From Mytilus edulis (taxonomy: Eukaryota; Mollusca; Bivalvia; Mytilida; Mytilidae), in contig NC_092348.1 of assembly GCF_963676685.1 (NCBI RefSeq), positions 12,684,867 to 12,748,866 on the forward strand: a stretch of 64,000 nt of DNA, read 5' to 3'. The notes beneath the pieces were generated by a model. That model ran no database searches and was not told the origin of the DNA. It saw nothing but the letters and a program-made list of their open reading frames with translations. Positions 11,601 to 26,600 of the stretch are shown here, piece by piece (positions within the stretch are counted from its first letter, which is position 1; every line of letters starts with the position of its first letter). The translations under genes and the position numbers were made by a program.

Positions 11601-14600
11601 AGGCAATAATATACATAAATGATGTATCTGCAAAGAAAAGACATAAAAACATAACAATTACAGGTAATACAAAGCAAAAATATCTTAAATTAAAGAATTT
11701 TACTCAACAAAATTGTTCATAGACGAACTAAAAATAATAACTCCATTTTGAACATTAGTAACCTGCAACAAATTCTTATTTTAACCCTTAATTTTATAAG
11801 GAACAATAAGAACTTCATCAAGAGCAAAACAAGCATTTATCCAGCATTTGAAGGATTTTGTATATGCAATTTGATTTTTCCAAATGGCTGGAAAAGATAA
11901 TTTAACACTTAAATGGGACACTGGCAATTTCGGTCAGTTGACTATTTATAAAGTTTAACTTCATATTGCTAAACTATATATTCTCCTACAGCATTGTTCA
12001 TGAGCAAGACACATATCATACAGGCAGCATAAATCAATATTATAGTTTTCAAGATTTAAAGAATTACATAGTCTGCATTTGTTCACCTTAAATACGGAGT
12101 TGGTACAAGGGGTGGGGATTATACACTTCTGTTAGGTGGAACAAATATACGTTGACAACACAACTATAGATGTTTTTTTTATTAAAAAGAAGAAAAAAGT
12201 AACATTTTTTTTTAAATATCGTTTTTTCTTCATTTATGTTTATTCAAAATGTTACTTTATTGCATTTTAGTTTTTCTGGTTTCTCCCAAGTTTCAAAACT
12301 TCTGTATAAAATGTATGACAAGTATAACTTTTTTCTGTTCTTTAAAAGATAAATTTAAGAACTTAAGTTCATACAGGAGATGTATACAAACTTGAAAGAA
12401 ACAAGAAAACCGAGGCACCTTTTATTGTCTTTTATATACTTTTTAATTAAATGAAAACTACCAAATTGAAAATTGGAATAATTTGGACAAACATGGTAGC
12501 AAGCACTCATCAATCCTTCCATAACTAAAGCTAATCCCATGGCATAAAACAATCCAAAGTGCTGTGGTATACCCAACTCCTGCAAAACATTAATGTTTAT
12601 ACTAGTTTATAAAATGTACAGAAAATATTTCCATTATTTACAAGATTGAAAACATTAAAAACAAAATAAAAGTCAGAAAAATATTCTCTCTCTCTCTTTT
12701 CATAAATATATATATACACTCAACTATTTTACATAATATTTCTAATTCTAATGCAACATCAATATTGTTAGTAACATTCATTTTAATTAAATAAAATCAC
12801 CAATTTTCATAGCATATATTCACAGTTGTTGCTATACAAAAGTACATACAAGCACAGTTGACACATGACAGGTTTTAAATGTATGATTTGACGTTTTTTT
12901 CTGTCAGTTTCCTTTATATGGAAATAATAATTTTGTATTTAAAGCTCTTACAGCACAATTTGGTAAACTTATTTTGCGACCATATCTTAATCACCAATTA
13001 ATGTCGTCAAAGCTTGAAATACAAAACAGTTATCTTCCAAATTTTTTTCTGTCTCATTGACACATTTCTCAATTCTCTTTCCTATCATTTTATTACAAGT
13101 CCCAATCTGAAAAGTAATAGTCAACAATATTCACTGACTACAAACATATGACAGTTGACAGTAATTTTCTCTCAAAGGTCTTATACCTATAATGGTTTAC
13201 TTTTACAAATTGTGACTTGGATGGAGAGTTGTCTCATTCACCCAGGCACTCATACCACATCTACTTTATATATATCTAGTCATAGGAGTTTGATGTCTGT
13301 AATTTCATGTATTAAAGTGGTCCCCTTAAGTGCAAAGGAAACAGATTTTCATGTTTTTATATCACATTAACCTGTTCTTGTCACAATATGGATGTAATTT
13401 GCTATGGACTATTTTCATATTATATCAACTTTTGTCTCCGGAATTTATATTTATTCGACCAGTTACCTTCCCCCTTCACCCAAACTGTACTGATTTGGAT
13501 TCTCCACTTAAGTTCACATTATCAAAGCATTATGAATGCTCTTTGTAATTTCATTTTTTTATCTTTCAAGATATTCCCAGATTTATTTGCAGTCATTTAT
13601 CATTTTTTTTTAAAACAAACAATCAGGAAATACATTCAAAATCAAACAATAATATATATTTTTGATCAAAATTCTATCTTGTAAAACAATCTTTAATTAC
13701 AAGCTGATCACCTATCATTCTAACAGTTTTTACATACCTTGCCTATTTTTCTATCATTCTGTACAGCCTTTTTATAAATAACATCTCTGTAATTACAACA
13801 TTGTCATAATTGTAAAGTCTAAAAGTACATTAGTTTAAGAATTTATGTTTATGATATATTACAATTTGAAGCTAAACATTCTTCTACACTAAACACTGCA
13901 ATGTCTTATGAAAAAAGTTTGTTTTTTTTAATCCATGACAGATTACTTTTAATGTATAGTTTATTAAATTTTCATAACTGGTATAAATGTAAATAAGGTA
14001 AAAAAAAGCAAGGAACTTTTTATTTTTGTTTTGATGCAATGTCAATGAAATCATCTAGAAAATATCTATTGTAGAATGATGGAAGCAGTGAAATCTACAG
14101 GATTTCTTTCAGTTAGACCACACCAAATTAATGTATTATAAAAAAGAAGATGTTGTATGATTGCCAATGAGACAACTGTCCACAAGAGACCAAAATGACA
14201 CAGACATTAACAACTATAGGTCACCGTACGGCAACCACTGAATTACAGGCTCTTTGTTCTTTTGAATCTTCAATTTTTTCCTGATTTTTTTTTTGCCCAT
14301 TTGCCCAGTAATGGTCAGGTGTTGTTGGTAAGATTTAGGGTCGGGTATGGGTACAGGTTGAGTTTATGTTAAGGGCTTATTATAATTTGCCTTGAAATAA
14401 ATGAGACACCTTAAAAAAATCTGGGCATCAGATTAAAATAAAAATTGATAAAAAAATTTGCTGAACATTTATCTGAAAAATTGAAAAAAAAAACAATTAA
14501 ATTTTTTGGTATGGTCTAATCAGTTTTAATTTGACTTTGAAATCCTGGGTTTTCATTGCAATCAATGTAACAATATTATTCATCATCTTACCTTCTGGCC

Positions 14601-17600
14601 ACCAAAATTAAGAAAAGAATTCCCAGTAGTATGTATCCTACGTTACTGAATACATTGTTGAAGGATGTGAGTGAACCTAATGGATGGGCACAGTCAAAGT
14701 TATAGTAACAGATATCCTGGTTCCCTGTTACATTCAGTACCTACAGAGAAACCAGAGGAAACATTCAATTATCAATATTACATACAATACTGGAGGGAAA
14801 ATGCACATTGTATGTACATTTAATTTATGTATTACCGTATAGCGGGTTATTTTCAGGGGAGTAAAATTTCGCGATTTTCATTGAAAAAGGTATACGAAAT
14901 ATTTTGGCAGTTATTATTTTGGCGAATTCAAAACTTTTATCAATACCTTTGCATGTACACTTTTAAATTGGTGGAATTTATTTTGGCGATTATGTTATAA
15001 CCGCAAAAACAAGGGAAAATTTTCATCCCACTAAAATAACCTGCTATACGTTATTATAAAGATGTGAAAAAAGATCTGGTATTCTATATCAAACTATTTG
15101 TTCAACACTTTTCAGGTGTTAAAAACCAATCATTACACATATTTTTTTATACATTTTGTTAGTCAAATAATATAAGCAGTAAAGTTGAAAGTTAACAATC
15201 AACTCTCTGTTCACAAAGATGACATTTTCAACATTAAAATAAACCTTAAATTTCCATAGTATAATAAGCATTTGAAATTCTGTTACGAAGACAAAGTATA
15301 AAGATAACAGAAGCACAATTGGTGCATAAGCAGAGTTGCAATCAATATTGATTTGTACTTAGAAGAAACAGATCTATGTGTTCACTACAATGAAGACGGT
15401 AAAGTCTGTCATGTTACATAAGTCAGGAGGAAAAAATTCCTAAAACTTGAGTCTATTAATTGCTGATGTGACTTTGACCTTATGATTACCGGTTATTAGC
15501 ATATTTTATCCACCAAAGGTAGGTATATTTATGATTACTGGACGATTTGATGCTGGGCATGCATTTATTATATATTATAGTTATAGTATGATATACTTAT
15601 GTGATGTACAAAAGATGTATGATAAAATAAGGCTAGTATGTGGAGATGACTATAGTCAATACATTGTATACCTTTTGATATGTTAACACCAACTGCAGTA
15701 CTGCAAGGCCATAGAAAATGGAAATAGCTGCTAAATTTCTGTAAGCAAAGATATTACATGCATTTTGAAACATTTTTCTTTGAATTTGTGTTGCCTTTTT
15801 ATTACTTCAGCTTTCAGGATAGATAGAAGCATATGAATTCAATTATGAGCAATATTAATCTGGTCTGTTTTGTTCTTGCAGAAACTATATTATAATACTT
15901 TTTGACTTATTCTAACAAGAGGCTCTCAAGAGCCTGAATCGCTCACCTGGTAAACAATGCCTTATTGAACATATTGAACCATGCCAGGCAAACATGTACA
16001 GCTAACAATTCTTCAATATTACAAATATATATGACTTACTGTTTATAAATAAAGAAAATGAGACCAAAAAACAAATTGTGAAAAAATTGTCATTAAAGGA
16101 CAATAACCCCTTAAGGGGTCAATTGACAATTTTGGTCATATTTAACTTATTTGTAGATCTTACTTTGCTGATCATTTTTGCTGTTTACAGTTTATCTTTA
16201 TCTATAATGATATTCAAGATAATGACCAAAAACTGCAAAATTTCCTTAAAATTACCAATTAAGTGGCAGCAACCCAACAATGGTTTGTTTGATTCATCTA
16301 AAAATTTCTGGGCTGATAGATCTTGAACTCATGAACATTTTTACCCCATGTCAGATTTGCTCTAAATGCTTCCGTTTTTGAGATATAAGCCAAAAACTGC
16401 ATTTGACCCTTATGTTCTATTTAAAGTAAGGGCAGCCATGTTTTTTGACGGATCAAAAATCGAAGTACACACTTTGTGCAGGATAATCTAAGGAACAATC
16501 ATTTTAAGTTTCATTCAAATCCATTCAGTAGTTTCAGAGGAGAAGATGTTTGAAAAATTGTTAACGACGACAGACGACGACAACGACGACGGACGCCAAG
16601 TGATGAGAAAAAACTAAGGAAATGTACAAACAATGAATAATGTTTAACTAATTTTTGTCTTTTAATTAAAGCATTAAAAAGCTATCGTGGATTCATTCTT
16701 ATTTTTGTAGGATAACAATTTTCATGGTTTGTGAGTGAACATAAATAACAAATTCAAATGGTCAATATAATTGAAAGGCTTGTTGTACACAGACTTTAGT
16801 AAAACCAAAAAATCAAATATGAAAAAAAATATTATTTTGTCTAAATCTATAAACATAAATAATATAAAAATAAATAAATGCTCAGTGTTTTAATCTAGAG
16901 TTCTTTAAAAGGCAGTCAGTCTTAACCAATAGAAGAAACATAACCGTCAATTTCTATACATCAAAGCAAGTTAAGGTTATAAAATAAGTATATTATATAT
17001 TTTACCTGCAAAATAAACTGTAACTCTTGGCTACCTTTTTCCTACTTTTTCTTGCAAGGTCAACAACAAACAAAATAGTCTGTCAAAATAAGATTATCAT
17101 ATAAATTATTTTTCAATAATTATGTTTTGAGTGGAAAAAGAAAGATTGGTCTTCTGATATTTAATTTCATAGTTTCTGACTTGTATCTAACCAAATCACT
17201 GTGTTACATGTACAGTATTTACCCAATACAAATAACTTCAGTGGCAAATATACACCTTATCACTAATCCCGGCTGACCCGGCCGCTTGAACTTTTGACGC
17301 ATCAACAATCACTTTTCCATTATGGCGTCAGATATTTTGTTTTGTGACGTCAAAATTTTACGGGAACCTGTGTGATATCCAGTAATGGCGGACAAATAGC
17401 GATAAGGTGTATTGCAATAGACTTTTGAAATATCTTTTTCACAATATCTAAAATATCTCTGTTGTGAAATAGATGCTTTGATGTAGATTTTCATTTCAAA
17501 TACATTAATTTATACACATGTACATCAATTAAAATAATTTCAATTCTTCTGTACATTCACAAATGTAGTAGTTTACTAAAAAAAATTGTTGTTTCTGGAT

Positions 17601-20600
17601 TTTTTTAAGGGGAATGGTTAGTTAGGGCTAATTGTGCAGTTCTTAAAAGTTTCTGACCTAGTCAACTTTACACTAAGTTCTGAGGTGTCAGGTCTATGAT
17701 TACTATTATTTGTGTACAGTCTTCCAGCAGAAAGACAAATATATGAGATTCTTACGAAAAACTTATTATAAATCATGAAAAATATAGCATATGACTGTCA
17801 TACCAAGATACATTTTTCTTTTATCAAAAGTGTTTACAAAGAACTTGAGGTCCCTAAAAGGATCATATCATAACAGAAACAATAATCACTTCATTTTTCC
17901 CCTTTTGTGACTTTTTCAAAACCACAACACATAACTCATAGACATGTTTCATTCTTAAAACAATAAAAAAAAAAAAAAAAAATGGAGAATGTGTCCATCG
18001 GACACAGATGATGCCTCCACTTACAGATCATATAAAGTTATAAAGGGACATAACTGAAAATCGGTAAAAGTGACGCTACCCAAATTTGTTTATAGTTATA
18101 TAAGTATTGTGTATCAGTTTCATAACATTTGGTTGAGGCAAACTTAACATCGAAAAAGGAAACTAAAAATTCAGCAATTTTTCCTTTTATAAAGGGACAT
18201 AACTCTACAACAATTTAAGTGATGCTACCAAAATTCAAAATTGATCTGTGTTTTGTTGTAATAAGCATTGTGTATTAGTTTCATAACATTTGGTAGTGGG
18301 AAACTAAAGTAAGAGAACAGAAACCAAATTTGGGAAGTACGGACGGACAGACAAGGGTAAAACTTTATGTCCCCTCCTGTACGCTGGGTGCATTAAAATC
18401 AGATGGAACCAGATGCTCCGCAGGGCGCAGCTTTATACGACCGCAGAGGTTGAACCCTGAATGGTTGGGGAAAGTATGGACACAACATTCAAGCTGGATT
18501 CAGCTCTAAATTTGGATTGTGATTAAATAGTTGACACAGCATAGGTTGGTGACACAGAATGAATGTGGTCTAATGAACTTAAAAAATAAAAATTCGCTAT
18601 GCTGTTGAATATTAATCCTCTCAAAAAAATGTTTGAAGAAATTTTCTTTTTATTTATGAAATATGAAATGAGAAAAATTGACCCCCCTACCCAATTTTGT
18701 TTTCACATCCCCCTTTTCCTTCTTCCAAAACTGATCTCAATTCAAATTTCTAATGGAGTTTGAAACAATAACTGCTCATTTAAATACATCATAAAATATT
18801 AAAATGTAAAAAAAGTGCTTTTTATCACTGAATGGTAAAGATTGTTTTAATTTATCAGTTGGTAGTAAAAGTGAAAATACATTGTATATTGTATAAAACA
18901 ATGATTTAAGTTGATTCAACTACTATTCTGGACAAAGAAAGATAACTCAAATTTTCAAAGAATATTGAAAATATCTTGCTACTGCACAAATATCTATTCT
19001 GGACAAAGAAAGATAACTCCAAATAACTGAAAATTGATTGCTATTTCACAATATTGTGCAATAAGATATTTCTTGCTATTGCGCAATACTGTCAATTGAA
19101 GATTTCTTGCTATTGAACCATACTGTGCAATTGAAAATTTCTTGCTATTGCACAATACTGTACAATTGAAGATTTCTTGCTATTGCTGAATACTGTGCAA
19201 TTGAAAATTTCTTGCTATTGCACAATACTTAATATAATAATTTTGAATCCTGTTTGGACCAACTTGAAAACTGGGCCCATAATCAAAAATCTAAGTACAC
19301 GTTTAGATTCAGCATATCAAAGAAGCCCAAGAATTTAATTTTTGTTAAAATCAAACTTAGTTTAATTTTGGACCCTTTGGACCTTAATGAAGACCAATTT
19401 GAAAACGGGACCAAAAATTAAGAATCTACTAACACAGTTAGATTTGGCATATCAAAGAACCCCAATTATTCAATTTTTTATGAAATCAAAACAAGTTTAA
19501 TTTTGGACCCCGAACTGGACCAATTTGAAAACTGGACCAATAATCAATAATCTAAGTACACGTTCAGATTCAGCATATCAAAGAACCCCAAGGATTCAAT
19601 TTTTGTTAAAATCAAACTAAGTTTAATTTTGGACCCTTTGGACTTTAATGTAGACCAATTTGAAAACGGGACCAAAAATTAAGAATCTACATACACAGTT
19701 AGATTCAGCATATCAAAGAACCCCAATTATTTAATTTTTGATGAAATCAAACAAAGTTTAATTTTGGACCCTTTGGGCCCCTTATTCCTAAACTGTTAGG
19801 ACCAAAACTCCAAAAATCAATACCAACCTTCCTTTTATGGTCATACACCTTGTGTTGAAATTTTATAGATATCTATTCACTTATACTAAAGTTATTGTGC
19901 GAAAACCAAGAATATTGCTTATTTGGGCCCTTTTTTGGCCCCTAATTCCTAAACTGTTGGAACCAAAACTTCCAAAATCAATCCCAACCTTTCTTTTGTG
20001 GTCATAAACCTTGTGTCAACATTTCATAAGTTTCTATTAACTTAAACTAAAGTTATAGTGCGAAAACCAAGAAAATGCTTATTTAGGCCCTTTTTGGCCC
20101 CTAATTCCTAAAATGTTGGGACCAAAACTCCCAAAATCAATCCCAACCTTCCTTTTGTGGTCATAAACCTTGTGTTAAAATTTCATAGATTTCTTTTCAC
20201 TTTTACTAAAGTTAGAGTGCGAAAACTAAAAGTATTCGGACGACGACGACGACGACGCCGACGACGACGACGCCGACGCCAACGTGATAGCAATATACGA
20301 CGAAAATTTTTTCAAAATATGCGGTCGTATAAAAATTAGTATGAAAATCATAAAAACATATTTTTTTAATCCCTAACCTTAGTCCGGAAGACATCCTTCT
20401 CCTTGTCAGCATCAGGCAGGAAATCAATGCTAGAATCTACAGAATCTGTGTCTACAGCAGTATTGCTGGGTGTCCTTACCTTAGTCCTGAAAACATTCTT
20501 CTCCTTGTCAGCATCAGGCAGGAAATCAATGCTAGAATCTACAGAATCTGTGTCTACAGCAGTATTGCTGGGTGTCCTTACCTTAGTCCTGAAAACATTC

Positions 20601-23600
20601 TTCTCCTTGTCAGCATCAGGCAGGAAATCAATGCTAGAATCTACAGAATCTGTGTCTACAGTAGTATTGCTGGGTGTCCTTACCTTAGTCCTGAAAACAT
20701 TCTTCTCCTTGTCAGCATCAGGCAGGAAATTAATGCTAGAATCTACAGAATCTGTGTCTACAGTAGTATTGCTGGGTGTCCTTACCTTAGTCCTGAAAAC
20801 ATCCTTCTCTTCTCCTTGTCAGCATCAGGCAGGAAATCAATGCTAGAATCTACAGAATCTGTGTCTACTGTAGTATTGCTGGGTGTCCTTACCTTAGTCC
20901 TGAAAACATCCTTCTCCTTGTCAGCATCTGGCAGGAAATCAATGCTAGAATCTACAGAATCTGTGTCTACTGTAGTATTGCTGGGTGTCCTTACCTTAGT
21001 CCTGAAAACATCCTTCTCCTTGTCAGCATCAGGCAGGAAATCAATGCTAGAATCTACAGAATCTGTGTCTACAGTAGTATTGCTGGATGTCCTTACCTTA
21101 GTCCTGAAAACATCCTTCTCCTTGTCAGCATCAGGCAGGAAATCAATGCTAGAATCTACAGAATCTGTGTCTACAGTAGTATTGCTGGGTGTCTGTATCT
21201 CATGTAAAGATCTGTCCATCACATCACTCTCATTACCTGTTATGACAAAATAATTTTAGCAAAACAAAGCTAGACTTCAACATTTTCAAAACAGCAATAA
21301 GTTGTGCCTGCTTTAACGTGATACCAAACACAGCATGTTAACCAAATGTGTTATAATGAATATCTATATACCTATCGCTATTTCCAGATCTCCCAAAGAA
21401 TTACTTGATCACAAATCTTAACAATGAACATAAATATAAGGTTGCTTACCTGTAGTTGCCCCATATGATCCTGGTAATGTATTACTTCTGTTAAGTAAAT
21501 CATCTGTTTCTCCTTCAGCTTCTACAAAAATAAATTCAGTTTTTTTTTTAATTTATTTATCAATTAATATTCACATTATGTATTCTTGGAAATCAAATCA
21601 AGGTGAATAAAAATAAAAGTGGTGTTAAAACACCAACAATCAATCAATCATTTCTGGCCACAATCCCATTAAATGGTCATAGCCCTGATGAGAAACAGCC
21701 AAAAAACTTCCTCAAGTTTTAAGATACCAAAAATAACAAGTACAGCTACCTAAGAGCTAGGAAGTAAAGGTGATTATCTACACAGCAGTGGGTCAATTAG
21801 AACACAATATCAAGGTTTATTTGATTTTAATGAATAGCAGGATTAATATAGATAAGTTCATGTTGATTCTTTTGGGAATATTCCTACATGTGCTTCACCT
21901 ATATTCAATGTATGTCTGTAAAGAGTTTTAAAATCATATATTATGATCTATTGTTAACCTAATTCTATAAACTAAGATAGAATGAAGAAAATCATTGCAA
22001 ACTAAAAATAAAATACCTGATTTCTCTTCTTCAATTATCCAAACACCTCTATTCTTTTGACTACAAACACAAAACATGAAAATTTAAATAAACTAGAGGC
22101 TCTCAAGAGCCTGTGTCACTCACCTTGATCTATGTGCTTATTAAACAATGGACACAGATAAATTCATGACATAATTGTGTTTTGGTGATGGTGATGTGTT
22201 TGTAGATCTTACTTTACTGAACATTCTTGTTGCTACAATTATCTGTATCTATAATGAACTTGGCCCAGTAATTACAGTGGAAAATATTTTCTAAAAATTT
22301 ACAAAAATTTATGAAAAATGCTAAAAATTAACTATAAAGGGCAATAACTCCTTAAGGGGTCAATTGACAATTTTGGTCATTTGACTTATTTGTAGATCTT
22401 ACTTTGCTGAACATTATTGCTGTTTACAGTTTATCTCTATCTATTATAATATTCAAGATAATAACCAAAAACTGCAAAATTTCCTTAAAATTACTAATTC
22501 TGGGGCAGCAACCCAACAACAGGGTGTCTGTTTTGTCTGAAAATATCAGGGCAGATAGATCTTGACCTGATAGTCAATTACCCCTGTCAGATTTTCTCTA
22601 AATGCTTCAGTTTTTAAGTTATAAGCCAAAAACTGCATTTTACCCCTATGTTCTATTTTTAGCCGTGGTGGCCATCTTGGTTGGTTGGCCGGGTCACCGG
22701 ACACATTTTTTTCAATTAGATACCCCAAAGATAATTGTCGCCAAGTTTGGATAAATTTGGCCCAGTAGTTTCAGAGGAGAAGATTTTTATAAAAGATTAC
22801 TAAGATTTACGAAAAATGGTTAAAAATTGACTATAAAGGTCAATAACTCCTATATGGGTCAACTGACCATTTCGGTCATGTTGACTTATTTGTAAATCTT
22901 ACTTTGCTGAACATTATTGCTGTTTACAGTTTATTTCTATCTATAATAATTTTCAAGATAATAACCAAAAACAGTAAAATTTCCTTAAAATTACCAATTC
23001 AGGGGCAGGAACCCAACAACGAGTTATCCGATTCATCTGAAAATTTCAGGGCAGATAGATCTTGACCTGATTAACAATTTTACTCTCGTCAGATTTGCTC
23101 TAAATGCTTTGGTTTTTGAGTTATAAGCCAAAAACTGCATTTTACCCCTATGTTCTATTTTTAGCCACGGCGGCCATCTTGGTTGGTTGGCCGGGTCACC
23201 GGACACATTTTTTAAACTAGATACCCAAATGATGATTGTGGACAAGTTTGGTTTAATTTGGCCCAGCAGTTTCAGAGGAGAAGATTTTTGTAAAAGTTAA
23301 CAACGACGCCGGACGCCGCCGGACGCCGGACACAAAGTGATGGGAAAAGCTCACTTGGCCCTTCGGGCCAGGTGAGCTAAAAATGGCATGTTGGCACCAA
23401 AGAGAGATGATTTGGAGCTTTTTCCATGATTTAAGCATTTTAAAAGTCATCTTGGGACAAAACGAATTGATTTGTTTGGTTGAATATTGTACCATATCAT
23501 AGAGTAACAACTAGAAGTGTAAAAAATAAATTTTTAACAAGAAAATCTTTTTTTAAATTTTGCTGAAATTTTGTACCCATCAAGCCTCCTTAAGACATAT

Positions 23601-26600
23601 CATTTGTATACTTTTGAATGAACAGGGAATTGTCGTTTTTCTTACTTTCTTTACAAGTTCTAAATATCAAATGTAAAGGACATGGCAAATTTATTCTTAG
23701 TTTGACAGGGGTTAAGTGATCCCAATATTATATTTCACCCAACTTACCATCCATGATAACAGATCCCAATCATAAAGGCTATCAGGTAGAATCCACCAAA
23801 TATAGCCAATGCTCCAACTATACCAATATAATACTTAGAACCTGAAATCATTTATACAAGACCCTAATATTTGCATTTTTAAAAATTTCCTACCAAAAAA
23901 AAAGAGAAACAAATCATCTTTCCTTTTACTTCTTTTTCTTGATGGAATAGTACCATATTAGATATTTCTAAAGCTAGTCTTAATTTTCAGTTCAGTATGG
24001 CAAAATGTGCATGAGTGACTGTTATACCAGATTCATTGAAAGTTTGAGTTGGTGTATGGTCTGATCCATTAAATTCTTATGCATGGCAAATAGTCTGATA
24101 TAATAAAAGAAGATGTGGTATGATTGTCAATGAGATAACTATCAACAAGAGACCAAAATGACACAGAAATTAACAGCTATAGGTCATGGTACGACCTTCA
24201 ACAATGAGCACTGAGTCTGTCTCCTGCCTTCAGTGTATACATTTGGAATAGACTGAACTACTTTATATATATAGCATGTGTAACTTTCTAATTCACCAAA
24301 CTTACTACTAATGGTGCCATACACTCTAAGTGTCAAATGTTTAGTCCTTTCTTCACCAGGCAGTTGGATTTCATCTATACCATTACATTCATAATCTTTT
24401 GGTTTCAATACCAAAACAATGTAGAAAGATTCCTCCATGTACTTCTTTTTCTGAAATATGATAACAAAAAACAGATTCATATAATATATTGTTTTGCTCT
24501 GAAGGGGTACTAAGCTTATATATTACCGGTAAACTGAACTAATTTTTCTCTAATTTTGGTACTTTTTCACATTTCTTGATCGGTGTGAGAAAAATATCTC
24601 TCCTCACTAGTGAAATATCTGTTCTCAGCAAATGATTATTTAAAATTTGATTATGACGTCAAAATGTTTTGTTTTCTTCTGAATTTTCCTATTATGATGT
24701 CATGAAAAGAGGAGACTATGCCTGATGACGTCGCATATAAAGAACACAAGTTCCTGAAAATCTTTGAAAAAGAAGGATAAAAATCATCAGAAAAACAGAT
24801 TCCTACACTATAACTCATGTATTACGATATTTCTCCACTATTGACAGTTAAATCTAAATTATTTAAAAAGCTCTGCAAGCCTCGCGCTTTAAATAATAAA
24901 ATTTAACTGTCTTGAGTGGAGAAATATTGTAATACCCTTGTGTAGTGTAGTAATCTATATATTCATACACATATCCACATTGGTTCATCCACTGAGACAA
25001 AAACCTGAAGGAATAGCATTTTTATAGCTGATCTTCATCTTAAAGTCACAATGAGATCTTCAATACAAAGTATCTCACACCACACAAAAAGATTAAAATA
25101 GATCCCAACATCAGATAAATGGAGTTTACCTTTAGTTTTTACATAGATTTTCATTGTATGGCATAACAATCATTCTGAGCATTAATAATCATAACTTTTA
25201 TATCACTTGTTGCTTGTTTCTGAATCCTATTTGTGATTGCCATATAAAATGTACTTTTATAATTCATAATAAAATATTTTTTACACCAATAATTATATAA
25301 ACTAGAATAAACCACTCAGTTATTAAACATTGACTAGAAGAAAACACACGTGTACAAACCTCAACAGTAATAGCTCCTTGTTTTGTAACAGTCTGGTACG
25401 TTCCAGAGAATTCAACATCCTTATCCAAATCAAATACGGGACACTGTAATATAAAGGTCAATATTACTTTTAGTTTATATTTTTTTTATACAATTCAATT
25501 TAAAAAAAAAAATTGATATTCTGAAATAGTATGTTTTGATATGGGCTGTAATGATAATATTTTTCAACTGGTTTATTTTCCTTATCAAGAATAATTGTTT
25601 TTACACTTTATCCCCATTTGCAATTGATTTTTGTTTAAAATAAACACATCAGAGCTCACCAATGAGCAAACTATTAGGCCCCATGTTTCTGCAATGTATT
25701 GGGGAAATCCTGGAGTCCGACTTCATCAGTGGTTGACTCAATAAGTAGTATATTGGTGTTACAGACCAGACAATACCAACCTGTATATCTTGAACAGACA
25801 ACACCATACATTTCCTGTCTCCAGACTCAACCTTGACAATTACAGAATCTATATTCCTGGGAAATGTGTACATGTAATATTGTGGCTCTGACGGTGTAAG
25901 TGATAAATTCTTTACCTCTCCTGGCCTACAAAGGTGAAAAAATTTTCTGGTTAAATTTTCTATTCCAGTATAAACAAATGAGTTGTAAGACATATACACG
26001 AGAAAATCCTTAGAGAATTTTTTACCAGTTTTATTGCATTTATGAGCATGATGAGATTTCTTTCATACAATATGATGATGATGATACATTTGTACAAATA
26101 TAATTCATATCTTAGCAATAAAACATGTAGAGGTTACATGCATCATTTCTTATAATAACAAAATTTGTTGACTGGACTTTCATTTTCCCTAAAGAACCCT
26201 GACCATGATGGGTTTAACATACATTTATGCTATAACTTTCCATTTAGCTTTTTCCCATAACAAACATTCAGTTTGATAGCATATATCTTCCTCTTGGTTC
26301 AAACATTTGGACTGAGATTTTCCTAAAATTCAAATCTTAGAATACTTGTAAAATGATTCTTGACTGTTGGTGTTTTTAACATCCAGTAAAAAATATTAAA
26401 GAATTTTTCAGGAAAACCAAGATATCTGTAAACACTGTATGGAGATTGCTTGAACATTTTAAGTTAGATTGATTGATTGTTGATTTCTTCACATCCAGTT
26501 TTAAGTTAGAAAAGATGTTGAAATCATGAAATTAAAATTTTCACTTACTTCAATTCAAAATCACTGATTTTACTGGCTTTTAGTGAAAAATTTAAATTTT

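Noticed and set aside
20212-20339. Arg-rich (poly-R) and Val-rich ORFs
   Set aside because: They come from a CGACGA microsatellite at the end of an interspersed repeat.
21684-21702. ctgatgagaaac as a second hammerhead core
   Set aside because: CUGAUGA runs straight into GAAA-like bases with no helix II, so it cannot fold as a hammerhead.
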